A stretch of 64,000 bases of DNA from positions 1,550,001 to 1,614,000 of the forward strand of contig NZ_CP090960.1 of NCBI RefSeq assembly GCF_021611515.1, given 5' to 3'. The notes beneath the pieces are model-generated. The model was not told the DNA's origin. It did not search any database and was given only the letters and a program-made list of their open reading frames with translations. The position numbers and the translations under genes were made by a program. The number at the start of each line of letters is the position of its first letter. The stretch's first letter is position 1. Source of the stretch: Mariluticola halotolerans (GTDB lineage: Bacteria > Pseudomonadota > Alphaproteobacteria > Rhizobiales > Devosiaceae). Shown piece after piece: positions 44,324 through 53,571 of this stretch.

Positions 44324-45112
44324 ATGTCACGCAAATTTACTGCGCCCCGTTCCAGCTCAACGAGCTGGGATGCGGTAGCTGACTGGTATGCCGGATGGGT
44401 TGGTCCTGATGGCAGCAAATATCACCGCACCCTTGCCATCCCCTTGCTCTTGTCACTGCTTGATGGGCAAGACGACATGCAGGTTGCCGATCTGGGCTGC
44501 GGGCCGGGCATCCTCGCCCCCCATATTGCCCGGGCCGGGGGACGCCTGACAGGAATTGACCTGTCGCCAAAACTGATCGCCCTTGCCCGGCGCCATCATG
44601 GTCAGCATGGCCGGTTTCTGGTTGGGGACGTGACCAGGCTGACGGCCATGCCCGCATTGAAACCCGCCAGCTTCGATGTTGCGACGTTTCTGCTGTCGCT
44701 TCAGGATATTGATCCGCTGGCGGCGGCACTGAAATCGGCGGCGTGGCTGATCAAGCCCGGTGGCCGGCTGGCCATCGTCATGCTGCACCCCTGCTTTCGC
44801 ATTCCCCGCCAAAGCGGCTGGGGATGGGACGAGAAGCGCGCTTTGCAATACCGGCGGCTCGACACCTATCTATCGCAGCTGGCGGTGCCCATGCAGGCCT
44901 ATGGCGGGCAGCGGCAAGGCACCACGCGCAGCTATCACCGGCCCCTTGGCGTTTATGCGGCGGCATTGAAGGATGCCGGATTTATCATTTCGGATATCCG
45001 CGAGGTCACCGACAGCACCATCACGGCCGGCACCAAGGCCGCAAGGCGGGCGGTAGGCGAGTTTCCGCTTTTTCTGGGACTGGCGGCCCACCGGGTGGCT
45101 GCCGATAAATAG
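44324..45112 (+). CDS. Class I SAM-dependent methyltransferase
   Basis: A 262-residue methyltransferase with the SAM-binding motif VADLGCGPGILAPHIARAGGRLTGIDLS near residue 55-80. Post-motif sequences are DVATFLLSLQDIDPL and a Gly-rich GGRLAIVMLHPCFRIPRQSGWGWDE. The C-terminal part, with RSYHRPLGVYAAALKDAGF and FPLFLGLAAHR, is like the UbiE/ubiquinone or TehB-type small-molecule methyltransferases. Substrate is not evident. It is monocistronic, with a GC-rich hairpin directly downstream. Confidence 0.85.
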   Translation: MSRKFTAPRSSSTSWDAVADWYAGWVGPDGSKYHRTLAIPLLLSLLDGQDDMQVADLGCGPGILAPHIARAGGRLTGIDLSPKLIALARRHHGQHGRFLVGDVTRLTAMPALKPASFDVATFLLSLQDIDPLAAALKSAAWLIKPGGRLAIVMLHPCFRIPRQSGWGWDEKRALQYRRLDTYLSQLAVPMQAYGGQRQGTTRSYHRPLGVYAAALKDAGFIISDIREVTDSTITAGTKAARRAVGEFPLFLGLAAHRVAADK

Positions 45113-45128
45113 AGACATCGGCAAACGG

Positions 45129-45152
45129 CGCGGGCCCCCTCAAGGGCCCGCG
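45129..45152. terminator. GC-rich hairpin between convergent genes
   Basis: CGCGGGCCC and GGGCCCGCG form a perfect 9-base stem with loop CCTCAA, followed by TTTCATCT on the plus strand. It separates the methyltransferase stop from the RNase T2 stop and may act in both directions; the U tract is weak. Confidence 0.6.
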
Positions 45153-45158
45153 TTTCAT

Positions 45159-45959
45159 CTATTGCAGGCCGACCGTATCGATGACGCCTGAAGGGCACCC
45201 AGTGGCGCGAGGTGAGGCTGCAAGAATGGCGGCACCGAGCGGGGCACCGGCCCCGACTTTGCCTTCAAGCCCAATCCGCAGTTCGGCGATCAGGGTGCGA
45301 TCCCCGTCCCTGACGCAGTCAATTCCGACGCGGGCACCGGCGCCCTTGCCAAAGACATCATCAAAGGTGGCGCGGATTTCGGCAGCGGTGAGCGACTGGC
45401 CCTTGCTGGCATCAAACAGGGTGCGCACAGGGGTGGCATTCAAACCGTCCATCAGCGCCAATGAAGTTGCGTAATAATCTTCCGCTGTGCTGTTGGCGCA
45501 GGTGCCGTGCTTTATCCATTCATGCCGGTCGAGCTGGGACTGGGTGCCGGGCATGATCGTATTCAGACGGTCGCGTGTGGTGGGCGACAATTCCGGCTGT
45601 TCCAGATCCTGCCAGCGCCCGGCCTTGTCCATTTGCACTTCGTCATCGCTGACGCCGCAATAAAGGCTGTCCGGGCCCTCGGGCCAAAGACCGTGCAGGG
45701 AGAAATTTTCGGCGTCGAAGCGGGCCGCGGTCTGGCTTTCGCATTCGCGCTTTTCCGGGCGGGTTTCGCAAAAGGCGGGCTGCCAGTTGACCGCCAGCGT
45801 GAATGTTCCCTCCAGACCATTCCCCAGATAGGCCTGTGTTGTTGGCTGCTGGCCGGCCTGTTCCTCATTGCTGGGGAAAAGCGTGGGCCAGAGCACCATG
45901 GCGATGGCGCCGGCCAGCAGAATGCCGATGACCGGTGCCGCCATTTTCCGTTTGCGCAT
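45159..45959 (-). CDS. Secreted ribonuclease T2 family protein
   Basis: A 266-residue protein with an N-terminal membrane or signal segment (VIGILLAGAIAMVLWPTLF). Both T2 active-site blocks are present: CAS1 as FSLHGLWPEG and CAS2 as EWIKHGTCA, each with its catalytic His and with Cys for disulfides. T2 RNases cut single-stranded RNA in the periplasm or outside the cell. The ATG overlaps the gcvPB stop by one base (TAATG), so it is coupled to the glycine cleavage operon. That linkage is unusual and hints at nucleotide or nitrogen salvage, but no direct link is known. Confidence 0.87.
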   Translation of the reverse strand: MRKRKMAAPVIGILLAGAIAMVLWPTLFPSNEEQAGQQPTTQAYLGNGLEGTFTLAVNWQPAFCETRPEKRECESQTAARFDAENFSLHGLWPEGPDSLYCGVSDDEVQMDKAGRWQDLEQPELSPTTRDRLNTIMPGTQSQLDRHEWIKHGTCANSTAEDYYATSLALMDGLNATPVRTLFDASKGQSLTAAEIRATFDDVFGKGAGARVGIDCVRDGDRTLIAELRIGLEGKVGAGAPLGAAILAASPRATGCPSGVIDTVGLQ

Positions 45960-47506
45960 TACTCTGCAGCTTCCTGTTCTGCGACCGGAGCCACCCATTT
46001 GAGCATCGGGCTGCGGGCCGCGCGGGTTTCATCGAGACGCCGCCGGGGCGCTTTCATTGGCGCGGCGGTGAAACGGGTGAGATTGCCCGCTTTGGCGTCC
46101 GCTGCCAATTCCAGCATGGTATCGCAGAATTTGTCGAGGGTTTGTTTTGATTCCGATTCTGTGGGCTCAATCAGCATGGCCCCATGCACGACCAGGGGAA
46201 AATACATGGTCATGGGGTGGAAACCCTCATCGATCATCGCCTTGGCGAAATCGAGCGTGCTGACGCCGCTGCCCTCAAGGAAGCTGTCATCGAACAGCGC
46301 TTCATGCATGCAGGGCTGACCGCCGAACGGGGCGGAGAACACCTTTTCGAGCCGCGCCTTGATGTAATTGGCATTGAGCACCGCATCTTTGGCCCCTTGG
46401 GCCAGCCCGTCACCGCCATGGGAGAGCATGAAGCTCAACGCACGGGTGAACATGCCCATCTGGCCATGAAAGGCCGTGAGGCGGCCAAAACTTTGCGTGC
46501 CTTCGCCATGTTCGACCAGAACCCGGCTGTTCCCGTCCTTGCGGACGAAGGGAATGGGCGCGAAGGGCGCAAGCGCCTCGGAGAGCACCACAGGCCCCGC
46601 ACCCGGCCCACCGCCGCCATGGGGCGTCGAGAAGGTCTTGTGCAGGTTGATATGCATGGCATCAATGCCGAGATCACCCGGGCGGACGACGCCCATGATG
46701 GCGTTGAAATTGGCCCCGTCACAATAAAAGAAGGCGCCCGCGTCATGTACAGCCTGGGCGATTTCGATCACTTCGGGCTCAAACAGGCCGCAGGTGTTCG
46801 GATTGGTCAGCATGATCGCGGCCACATCGGGGCCGAGCGCGGCAATCACCGCACTGGCGTCCACGGTGCCATTGGCATTGGCGGGAATGGATTTGACGCT
46901 ATAGCCGAGAAAGGCGGCGGTTGCCGGATTGGTGCCATGGGCGCTTTCGGGCACCAGAACCACTTTACGATGGCCCTCGCCCCGCGCCTCCTGCGCCGCC
47001 TTGATGGCCATCATGCCGCAAAGCTCGCCATGGGCACCGGCTTTCGGGCTCATGGCCACGGCTGAGGTATTGGTCAGTACCATCAGCCAGTCGGCCAGCT
47101 CGTCGATCAGTTCGAGCGCGCCCTGCACGGTGGAGACCGGCTGCAGGGGATGAATATCGGCAAAGCCGGGCAGACGCGCCAGTTTTTCATTAAGGCGCGG
47201 ATTATGCTTCATGGTGCAGGAACCAAGCGGGTACATGCCGCTATCAATCGACATGTTGAGCCGGGACAGGCGCACATAATGGCGCATGGCCTCCGGTTCG
47301 GTCAGGCCGGGCAGATCGAGCGGGCTCTTGCGGGCATGATTGCCAAGGCGGGTGCCGGTGATTTCCACATCGGGCAGATCGACGCCGGAATGATCTGTAT
47401 CGCCGATTTCAAACAGCAATGGCTCGTCGGGCAGAAGCGCTGCGCCGGTGGCGGTGACAGCATCATTTGTGGGGGCGGTGGGGCGGCCCTGATTATTCAT
47501 GCTCAT
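45959..47506 (-). CDS. gcvPB: Glycine dehydrogenase (decarboxylating) subunit 2, GcvPB
   Basis: The PLP-binding half of the two-subunit glycine decarboxylase (P protein). The 515-residue chain has the PLP Lys in [21 protein letters not shown], with [13 protein letters not shown] upstream and the Gly-rich loop. The ATG overlaps the gcvPA stop by four bases (ATGA), giving a tight 1:1 coupling. It is the fourth gene of the riboswitch-controlled operon gcvT, gcvH, gcvPA, gcvPB. The C-terminal extension of about 25 residues is longer than in some relatives. Confidence 0.96.
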   Translation of the reverse strand: MSMNNQGRPTAPTNDAVTATGAALLPDEPLLFEIGDTDHSGVDLPDVEITGTRLGNHARKSPLDLPGLTEPEAMRHYVRLSRLNMSIDSGMYPLGSCTMKHNPRLNEKLARLPGFADIHPLQPVSTVQGALELIDELADWLMVLTNTSAVAMSPKAGAHGELCGMMAIKAAQEARGEGHRKVVLVPESAHGTNPATAAFLGYSVKSIPANANGTVDASAVIAALGPDVAAIMLTNPNTCGLFEPEVIEIAQAVHDAGAFFYCDGANFNAIMGVVRPGDLGIDAMHINLHKTFSTPHGGGGPGAGPVVLSEALAPFAPIPFVRKDGNSRVLVEHGEGTQSFGRLTAFHGQMGMFTRALSFMLSHGGDGLAQGAKDAVLNANYIKARLEKVFSAPFGGQPCMHEALFDDSFLEGSGVSTLDFAKAMIDEGFHPMTMYFPLVVHGAMLIEPTESESKQTLDKFCDTMLELAADAKAGNLTRFTAAPMKAPRRRLDETRAARSPMLKWVAPVAEQEAAE

Positions 47507-48846
47507 GCCAGCACCTCTTTCAATCCAGCTACCAGAGCTGCGATGTCACCATCGCTGGTGAGTTCCGTTGCGGCGAGCACCAGCAGATTATCAAGCTCGG
47601 GCTTGCCCGGCTCCAGCCGGGAGACCGGCACGCCGGCGATGATGTTTTTGGCGACCAGTGCTTCGACAACTGCCGCCGCGGGTTTGGAGAGGCGCAGGGT
47701 CATTTCGTTGAAGAAGGTGTCGTTGAGCAATTCGACGCCGGGGATCTCCTCCAGCGCGTCGGCCAGGGCACAGGCTCTAGCATGGTTGAGGCGGGCAAGT
47801 TTTGTCAGCCCGGCCTCGCCCAGAAGCGACATGTGGATGGAAAAGGCGAGCGCACAAAGGCCGGAATTGGTGCAGATATTGGATGTCGCTTTTTCGCGGC
47901 GGATATGCTGCTCGCGGGTGGAAAGCGTCAAAACGAAACCGCGCTTGCCTTCCGCATCAACCGTTTCACCACAAAGCCGGCCCGGCATCTGGCGGATGAA
48001 TTTGTCCCGCGTAGCCATCAGCCCCACATAGGGGCCGCCGAAATTGAGCGCATTGCCGATGGACTGGCCTTCGGCGACGACAATATCGGCCCCCAGCGCA
48101 CCGGGGGCTTCGATCAGGCCGAGGGCCACCGCTTCGGTGACAACAACGATCAACAGCGCGCCCTTGGCGTGGGCGGCTTCGGCCAGCGATTTGACATCGC
48201 GCAGATGACCATAAAAATCGGGGGTCTGGATGACGATGGCGGCAGTTGCGTCGTCGACCTCGGCGGTGATACCGCCCTGCCCTTCGGGGCTGGCCTCAAG
48301 ACAGACAAGATGTTCGCCTTCGCCCATATAAGTGCGCACCACATCGCGATAATGGGGGTGGATGCCGCCGGAGAGAATGATCTTGTTGCGCCTTGTCAGG
48401 CGGCAAGCCATCAGCACCGCTTCGGCAGTGGCGGTGGAGCCGTCATACATGGAGGCATTGGCCACATCCATGCCGGTGAGATTGGCGACCTGGGTCTGGA
48501 ACTCGAACAGCATTTGCAGCGTGCCCTGGGAAATCTCGGGCTGGTACGGCGTGTAGGCGGTAAGAAATTCGGAACGCTGAATCAGGTGATCAACGCTCGC
48601 CGGCACGTGATGGCGATAGGCACCGGCACCGACAAAAAACGGGCCGTCCCCCGCCGCACGGTTTTTGCCCGAAAGGGCGTGCATATGGTTTTCGACCATA
48701 TATTCGGGCTGATGCCCCGGCAGGTTGAGACTTTCCGTTTGCAGCGCTGCGCGCGGCACGGCAGCAAACAGGTCTTCAACGGTTTTCGCGCCGATCACGC
48801 CGAGCATTTCGGCGCGTTCGGCATCGCTGTGCGGCAGATATCGCAT
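47503..48846 (-). CDS. gcvPA: Glycine dehydrogenase (decarboxylating) subunit 1, GcvPA
   Basis: The other half of the P protein, 447 residues. It starts [19 protein letters not shown], then has [47 protein letters not shown] in the family's conserved order and [11 protein letters not shown]. Two-subunit P proteins are typical of Gram-positive bacteria and occur also in some Hyphomicrobiales; enteric and most proteobacterial P proteins are single chains. It overlaps gcvPB by four bases and follows gcvH by six. Confidence 0.95.
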   Translation of the reverse strand: MRYLPHSDAERAEMLGVIGAKTVEDLFAAVPRAALQTESLNLPGHQPEYMVENHMHALSGKNRAAGDGPFFVGAGAYRHHVPASVDHLIQRSEFLTAYTPYQPEISQGTLQMLFEFQTQVANLTGMDVANASMYDGSTATAEAVLMACRLTRRNKIILSGGIHPHYRDVVRTYMGEGEHLVCLEASPEGQGGITAEVDDATAAIVIQTPDFYGHLRDVKSLAEAAHAKGALLIVVVTEAVALGLIEAPGALGADIVVAEGQSIGNALNFGGPYVGLMATRDKFIRQMPGRLCGETVDAEGKRGFVLTLSTREQHIRREKATSNICTNSGLCALAFSIHMSLLGEAGLTKLARLNHARACALADALEEIPGVELLNDTFFNEMTLRLSKPAAAVVEALVAKNIIAGVPVSRLEPGKPELDNLLVLAATELTSDGDIAALVAGLKEVLA

Positions 48847-48852
48847 GCAGAA

Positions 48853-49218
48853 TTACCCTTGAGCGGTGTGTGAGGCGTAGGCGGTGGCATCCATCAGATC
48901 GTCGAGTTCTCCGGCGTCACTAACGGACAGCTTGAAAATCCAGCCATTGCCTTCAGGATCGGAATTAACAAGACCGGGATCGCCATTCAGCGCTTCATTG
49001 ACCTCGGTGACGGTGCCCGATACGGGCGCATAGATTTCTGATGCGGCCTTGACCGATTCAACAACAGCGGCTTCGTCGCCTTTTTTGAGCGCGGTGCCGA
49101 CGGCGGGCAGTTCGACAAAAACGATGTCGCCGAGCTGTTCTTGCGCAAAGGTGGAGATACCGACTGTGCCAGCGTTACCCTCGGTACGGATATATTCGTG
49201 ATCGGTGGAAAATTTCAT
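48853..49218 (-). CDS. gcvH: Glycine cleavage system H protein
   Basis: The 121-residue lipoyl carrier that shuttles the aminomethyl group between P, T and L proteins. The lipoylated Lys is in AAVVESVKAASEIYAPVSG. STDHEYIRTEGNAGTVGIST and QLGDIVFVELP are standard H-protein segments. It lies between gcvT and gcvPA, with a 29-base gap to gcvT and six bases before gcvPA. Confidence 0.97.
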   Translation of the reverse strand: MKFSTDHEYIRTEGNAGTVGISTFAQEQLGDIVFVELPAVGTALKKGDEAAVVESVKAASEIYAPVSGTVTEVNEALNGDPGLVNSDPEGNGWIFKLSVSDAGELDDLMDATAYASHTAQG

Positions 49219-49247
49219 GGTTTGGATCTCTCCAGTGGGAATGGAAA

Positions 49248-50387
49248 TCAGGAAAGCGTGCGCACATAGCGCTGCGGGACAAAGGGCATTTTGGTGATGG
49301 TGCCGGTGACCGGCTTGCCGCGCACCATGGCGGTGACTGGGTTGCCCAGGGCTGCAACCGATGCGGGCAGATAGGCCATGGCAATCGGGGCTTCGAGACT
49401 GGGCGAGAAGCCGCCGGATGTGACATGGCCATGGGGCTTGCCATCTGCATCCACCAGTTCCGCGCCCTCGCGCACCGGCAGGCGGCCATCAAAACGAATG
49501 CCGACGCGGCGCATGGCCGGGCCATCTTCGAGAACTTTCAGAACGGTGTCCGCGCCGGGGAAACCGCCCTCGGTGCGCCGGCGCTTGCCGATGGCGAAAA
49601 AGATGCCGGCGGTGACCGGATCAATGTCTGCATTCATGTCGTGGCCATAAAGGCAAAGCCCGGCTTCAAGACGCAGGCTGTCGCGGGCGCCAAGGCCAGC
49701 GGGTTCCAGTTCCGGTTCGGCCAGCAGCAGTTCGGCGATTTGCTTGGCATGGGCATTGGCGACAGAAATTTCAAACCCGTCCTCGCCCGTGTAACCGGCG
49801 CGCGAGACATGGCAATAAAAGCCGGCAATGGTTGCCGGGCCGGCCTGCATGAAGGTAAGTTTTTGTGTGATATCGCTGTGGCGGGCCAGCGCATCAACGG
49901 CCTTTGGCCCCTGAATGGCGATCAGCGCCCGGTCATCATGCAGGGCGAAATTGAGCTTGTCGCCCAAAGCGGCCTGCATGAGCTTCATGTCGTTATGTTT
50001 GGTTGCCGCGTTGACGACGATAAACAGGATGCCATCGGGCGCCTGGCCCTCGGCAGGGCGGGTGACGATCAGATCATCCTCAATGCCGCCCTTGTCGTTG
50101 AGCAGGACCGTGTAGCGCATTTCGCCGGGCTTGAGGGAGAGCAATTCGCCGGGCAGGATGGTTTCAAGCGCTGCCGCCGTTGTGGCGTGGTCAGGGCCGG
50201 TGACGGTGACCTGGCCCATATGCGAGACATCGAACAGGCTGGCGCTCTGACGGGTCTGGAGATGTTCGGCGACGATGCCTTTATACTGGACCGGCAGCGC
50301 ATAGCCGCCAAAACCGACCATGCGGCCGCCCAAGGCGGTGTGCAGATCGAATAATGGCGTTTTCAGAAGGTTGTCGGTTTCCACCAT
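49248..50387 (-). CDS. gcvT: Aminomethyltransferase, glycine cleavage T protein
   Basis: Transfers the methylene group from H-protein-bound intermediate to tetrahydrofolate. The 379-residue chain has FDVSHMGQVTVTGPDHATTAAALE, the folate-contact FEISVANAHAKQIAELL region and RDSLRLEAGLCLYGHDMNADIDPVTAGIFFAIGKRR in the expected order (shown in part). It is the first gene after the tandem glycine riboswitch, 49 bases below it. The distant relative ygfZ lies at 7074. Confidence 0.96.
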   Translation of the reverse strand: MVETDNLLKTPLFDLHTALGGRMVGFGGYALPVQYKGIVAEHLQTRQSASLFDVSHMGQVTVTGPDHATTAAALETILPGELLSLKPGEMRYTVLLNDKGGIEDDLIVTRPAEGQAPDGILFIVVNAATKHNDMKLMQAALGDKLNFALHDDRALIAIQGPKAVDALARHSDITQKLTFMQAGPATIAGFYCHVSRAGYTGEDGFEISVANAHAKQIAELLLAEPELEPAGLGARDSLRLEAGLCLYGHDMNADIDPVTAGIFFAIGKRRRTEGGFPGADTVLKVLEDGPAMRRVGIRFDGRLPVREGAELVDADGKPHGHVTSGGFSPSLEAPIAMAYLPASVAALGNPVTAMVRGKPVTGTITKMPFVPQRYVRTLS

Positions 50388-50436
50388 TTCACCTCAGGTT
50401 TGGCACACAGGGGCGCTGGGCATTTGCCAATGCCTT

Positions 50437-50700
50437 GCACGCCCCCTCTGTCCTACAACCTGAGAGATTTCCCGCTTTCGTCCGGCACTTGCCAAACGCC
50501 TGCGGCTACTCCGTCGGTGGGATGTCCGGGGGAATTGCAGAAGGAGACGATCCCTCCGCGGCCCGGCATCCGCTTTCCAGAGTTCTGGTTCGATTGCGGT
50601 CCTTTTGCCTGAGAGTTTCCGGGGCGGTTGCTCCTTCGGCGTTGGGATGGTTTTGATGATTGCCCCCAAAAGGCGGCACCAGCCCAATCTCTCCCGCAGT
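50437..50700 (-). ncRNA. Tandem glycine riboswitch (gcvT leader)
   Basis: Two glycine aptamers in series read on the minus strand. Aptamer 1 (about 50700-50570) has GGGAGAG, the core GCCGAAGGAGCAACCGCC and ACTCTCAGGCAAAAGGACC. Aptamer 2 (about 50560-50437) has GGAGGGA, CACCGACGGAGTAGCCGCAG and ATCTCTCAGGTTGTAGGAC. The paired cores and the CTCTCAGG conserved segment twice over are diagnostic of the class. A small hairpin (50419-50434, GGCATT/AATGCC) between aptamer 2 and the gcvT start could form the expression platform. Glycine binding would switch on the gcv genes. Confidence 0.95.
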
Positions 50701-50784
50701 CATGGGCACCATGGTTCAGAATCGAAAGGGCGTCAATCCGAACCGGATCAACGCCCTGAAATTCACGGGATTATCTGCCTGAAA

Positions 50785-51399
50785 TCAGGAGCGCGGGTCG
50801 AAACCCACCCAAATCGTGATGTCCTCGCCGCCGACATAGGGAATGGCGACATTCTCGACGACCTTGACGAATTCTTCCGACTGGTTCGGCGGTGTCACCT
50901 GAACCGGGATGTCATATTTCTCGGAGAAGATGGCCTGCTGATCGCGCTCAACTGCGAAGCGCAGCGGCAGGGTGAAATCCTTCTGCTCGCCAGCGGGGCC
51001 CAGCAGCAAGCGGCCGACAACACCCATTTTGACGGTGATCAGGCCGTTGGAGACGACGCAATTGCGCGACTGTTTGTCGATAACAGCCTGGAATTGCAGC
51101 TCCCGCGGGTCGCCAATCTTCTTGTTCGCGTAGGAGAAAACGGATTCGCCGCCATTGCGCACCTTGATCGGCGGGCATTCGGTTGCGATGGCGGGCAAGG
51201 CGCTGGGGGCCGCTTGGGCAATCGCTGCCTGGCTGGTGGCCGCATCGGCCAGATTATTATTGGTGGCACCGGTGATCGAGGGGTCACCGCCGCCCATGAA
51301 AGACCCCATGCCGCAGCCCGAAAGCGCGCCGGCAACGGCCAGTATTCCTACAACACGGATCGCGCGGCGCATGCCCTGTCCCCCGAAAGCGATTTTCAT
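50785..51399 (-). CDS. Lipoprotein of unknown function
   Basis: A 204-residue protein with a lipoprotein signal: hydrophobic VVGILAVAGALSGC, where LSGC is a lipobox and the Cys would be lipidated near residue 29. An Ala/Asn-rich linker follows, then a domain with TECPPIKVRNGGESVFSYANKK and beta-strand segments. I do not recognise a named domain. The ATG at 51399 follows AAGGAG with a nine-base gap. The next gene on the same strand, a peroxiredoxin, ends 27 bases upstream of this start. Confidence 0.8.
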   Translation of the reverse strand: MKIAFGGQGMRRAIRVVGILAVAGALSGCGMGSFMGGGDPSITGATNNNLADAATSQAAIAQAAPSALPAIATECPPIKVRNGGESVFSYANKKIGDPRELQFQAVIDKQSRNCVVSNGLITVKMGVVGRLLLGPAGEQKDFTLPLRFAVERDQQAIFSEKYDIPVQVTPPNQSEEFVKVVENVAIPYVGGEDITIWVGFDPRS

Positions 51400-51426
51400 C
51401 TGCCCCAACTCCTTACGCATAACTTT

Positions 51427-51924
51427 TTAGGACGGCATTGATTCAAGAAATTCAACGATAGCGGGTGCGCCCGAGGAAGTCACCTGCCCTGGTTGATCTT
51501 CGGTAAACACCGCCTCGACAATCCCGTCTTTTATCACCAGCGCGGAGCGGATGGCGCGTGTGCCCATGCCGCCGCCACTCATGTCCTTGTCGAGACCGAG
51601 CGCCTTTGTCAGGGTGGCATTGCCATCGGCGATGAATTCAACAACACCCAATGCCTCTGAGGCATCGGCCCAGGCACTGACCACATGATGATCATTGACG
51701 GTCATGCAGATGATGCGGTTGACACCCTTGGTGCGCAGGGCTTCGCCCGCGCTGACATAGCCGGGCAGATGATTATTGTGGCAGGTGGGGGTGAAGGCGC
51801 CCGGCACTGTGAACAGGATCACGCGGCCATCGCCAAAGATGGTGGCGCTGTCGCCGTCAATAACACCGCTCTTGTTCACCAGTTTCACCGCTACAGATGG
51901 AATGGCGTCGCCTTGCTGGATCAT
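51427..51924 (-). CDS. Peroxiredoxin (Prx5-type, redoxin domain)
   Basis: A 165-residue thiol peroxidase with the Prx5-type active site VPGAFTPTCHNNHLPGYV, whose Cys is the peroxidatic residue. NRIICMTVNDHHVVSAWADASEALGVVEFIADG and GMGTRAIRSALVIKDGIVEAVFTED follow the family order (shown in part). It reduces hydrogen or organic peroxides using glutathione or thioredoxin. A second Cys is present (RIICMTVND), but whether it forms the resolving disulfide is unclear. It precedes the lipoprotein gene on the minus strand. Confidence 0.93.
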   Translation of the reverse strand: MIQQGDAIPSVAVKLVNKSGVIDGDSATIFGDGRVILFTVPGAFTPTCHNNHLPGYVSAGEALRTKGVNRIICMTVNDHHVVSAWADASEALGVVEFIADGNATLTKALGLDKDMSGGGMGTRAIRSALVIKDGIVEAVFTEDQPGQVTSSGAPAIVEFLESMPS

Positions 51925-52029
51925 GCCCGAACCTTGTTTATTCAGATGTGCGGATCACACGGCGCGACCCTCTGGATTTGTCATAAAGACCGTGTCATTC
52001 CGGCATGTGGGCCGAAATCGCAAAAGACC

Positions 52030-52839
52030 TCAGCGATCGCGCATCCTGACGATACGGGAGACCTCAAAGGCACCATTTTCAGTCAGGAATGTGAGCCGAA
52101 CGGGTTGACCTTGCAAGCCCTCTCCTGCCCTCTTTCCCAGCAATTCGAAGCTGACTAACCCCGCTTCGGGGCTTTTTTGCGGCATGGAAAACAGCAAACC
52201 TGGATCGCCATTATCAATGATGACGCTTTGCGGATCGACCTGAGCGGTATCGATGGCGACATCGAGGCGGCGGCTTACCGGATCGATGATGACATCGCCG
52301 ATAATGGTTGCATCGCCGGCCCATGGTGCCGGGACATCGGCGAGTGCCTGCTGAATGCGCAAGCCCTGTCGCCTGTCCGGCCTGGCCGGGTTAATCGTCA
52401 GTGCCAGTTCCGCACGAACGGGTACGCAGATCTGATCGCAGACGCCGAGCATGACATTGGCGGTGACCTCAGCGGCACCGGAACCGACGGTGAGCGCCAC
52501 GGGCAATAGGGTCTCGCCCTTATAGACAAAATCGACAAAACCGTGCTCAATCTGGCGCAACGGGTAAGGCCAGACGATTTCGCCGCTTTCAACATTGGTT
52601 GAACCGGCCAGATCAAGCTGGGCGGGGATCCCTGTTTCCCCGGGAATGCGCCAATAGGTCTTGGTCGCTGCGGGCATATCCAGCTCAATCGCCGCCATGG
52701 TCTTGCCGTTGACCACAAGGTCGTTGGAAATCAGGCGCATGCGTGTGTCAGGCGCAACCTCGACCCACGGGCTTTCGGCAGCGTGGGCGGCGGGACAGGC
52801 CGCGAGAACAAGCGCGGCTATGGGCAAAAATCTTTTCAT
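52030..52839 (-). CDS. DsbD N-terminal-type periplasmic protein
   Basis: A 269-residue protein with a signal peptide (MKRFLPIAALVLAACPAAHAAES). The mature part resembles the DsbD N-terminal immunoglobulin-like domain (DsbC-binding), with the Cys pair in VMLGVCDQICVPVRAELAL near residue 140. Proteins of this type carry electrons to periplasmic disulfide isomerases or copper chaperones. There are no membrane segments and no C-terminal thioredoxin domain, so it must act with another membrane protein. Start could be the preceding Met (52842). It is divergent from yqgE. Confidence 0.82.
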   Translation of the reverse strand: MKRFLPIAALVLAACPAAHAAESPWVEVAPDTRMRLISNDLVVNGKTMAAIELDMPAATKTYWRIPGETGIPAQLDLAGSTNVESGEIVWPYPLRQIEHGFVDFVYKGETLLPVALTVGSGAAEVTANVMLGVCDQICVPVRAELALTINPARPDRRQGLRIQQALADVPAPWAGDATIIGDVIIDPVSRRLDVAIDTAQVDPQSVIIDNGDPGLLFSMPQKSPEAGLVSFELLGKRAGEGLQGQPVRLTFLTENGAFEVSRIVRMRDR

Positions 52840-52912
52840 CATGTCCTTGGCTAGCGCATTGTCCGGCATTCTCAAAGTCGCGTTTGATCAGGCCTTCGTG
52901 ATCTTACAGCTT

Positions 52913-52942
52913 TTGCATAAGAAGCATATTGGCGGTTATGAT
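52913..52942 (+). promoter_or_regulatory. Likely promoter of the YqgE gene
   Basis: TTGCAT (52913-52918) and TATGAT (52937-52942) form a -35/-10 pair with an 18-base spacer. The -10 box matches the consensus at five of six positions. The gene starts 33 bases downstream, preceded by GAGGA. Confidence 0.5.
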
Positions 52943-52974
52943 AGATTGAATGAAAGCCAAGCGAGGACAAAAAA

Positions 52975-53568
52975 ATGATGACCTCTCTTAAAGGACAGTT
53001 TCTCATCGCCATGCCCGGGATGATGGATGCGCGCTTTCGTGATGCCGTGGTTTACCTGGTCGCCCACGGCGAGGAAGGGGCAATGGGCATCGTCATCAAC
53101 CAGAGCCTGCCGGACATGCATTTCACCGAAATTCTGGAAGAGATGAATCTCGGCCATCCGGACGAATATATAAAGCTACCGCCGGAAGTGCGCGACCGGG
53201 CGGTGCTGAGCGGTGGCCCGGTGGAACGCGGGCGCGGATTTGTGCTGCATTCGCCGGACTATTTCGGTGAAGACAATACGGTGATTGTCACCGATGACGT
53301 GTGCCTGACCGCGAGCATTGACGTGCTCAAGGCGATTTCTTATGGCCCCGGACCAGAGAATGCGTTGTTTGCGCTTGGCTATTGCGGCTGGAGTGCGGGA
53401 CAGCTTGAGGATGAAATAATGGCCAATGGCTGGCTGACGGCACCGCAATCGGTCAGGCTGCTGTTTGAAGAGCCTATCGACAACCGTTATGACGCGGCCC
53501 TGTCCACATTGAGCCGGGATGGCAGTGTCAACCGCGCCAGCCTCAGCTCCACATTCGGCACGGCTTGA
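52975..53568 (+). CDS. YqgE/AlgH family protein
   Basis: A 197-residue member of the YqgE/AlgH family. It begins SLKGQFLIAMPGMMDARFRDAVVYLVAHGEEGAMGIVINQSLPDM, with LSGGPVERGRGFVLHSPDY and the ALGYCGWSAGQLEDEI motif. AlgH was linked to alginate regulation in Pseudomonas, but the molecular function is unknown. All family motifs are intact. It converges with the large EAL protein three bases downstream. Confidence 0.93.
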   Translation: MMTSLKGQFLIAMPGMMDARFRDAVVYLVAHGEEGAMGIVINQSLPDMHFTEILEEMNLGHPDEYIKLPPEVRDRAVLSGGPVERGRGFVLHSPDYFGEDNTVIVTDDVCLTASIDVLKAISYGPGPENALFALGYCGWSAGQLEDEIMANGWLTAPQSVRLLFEEPIDNRYDAALSTLSRDGSVNRASLSSTFGTA

Positions 53569-53571
53569 CGA

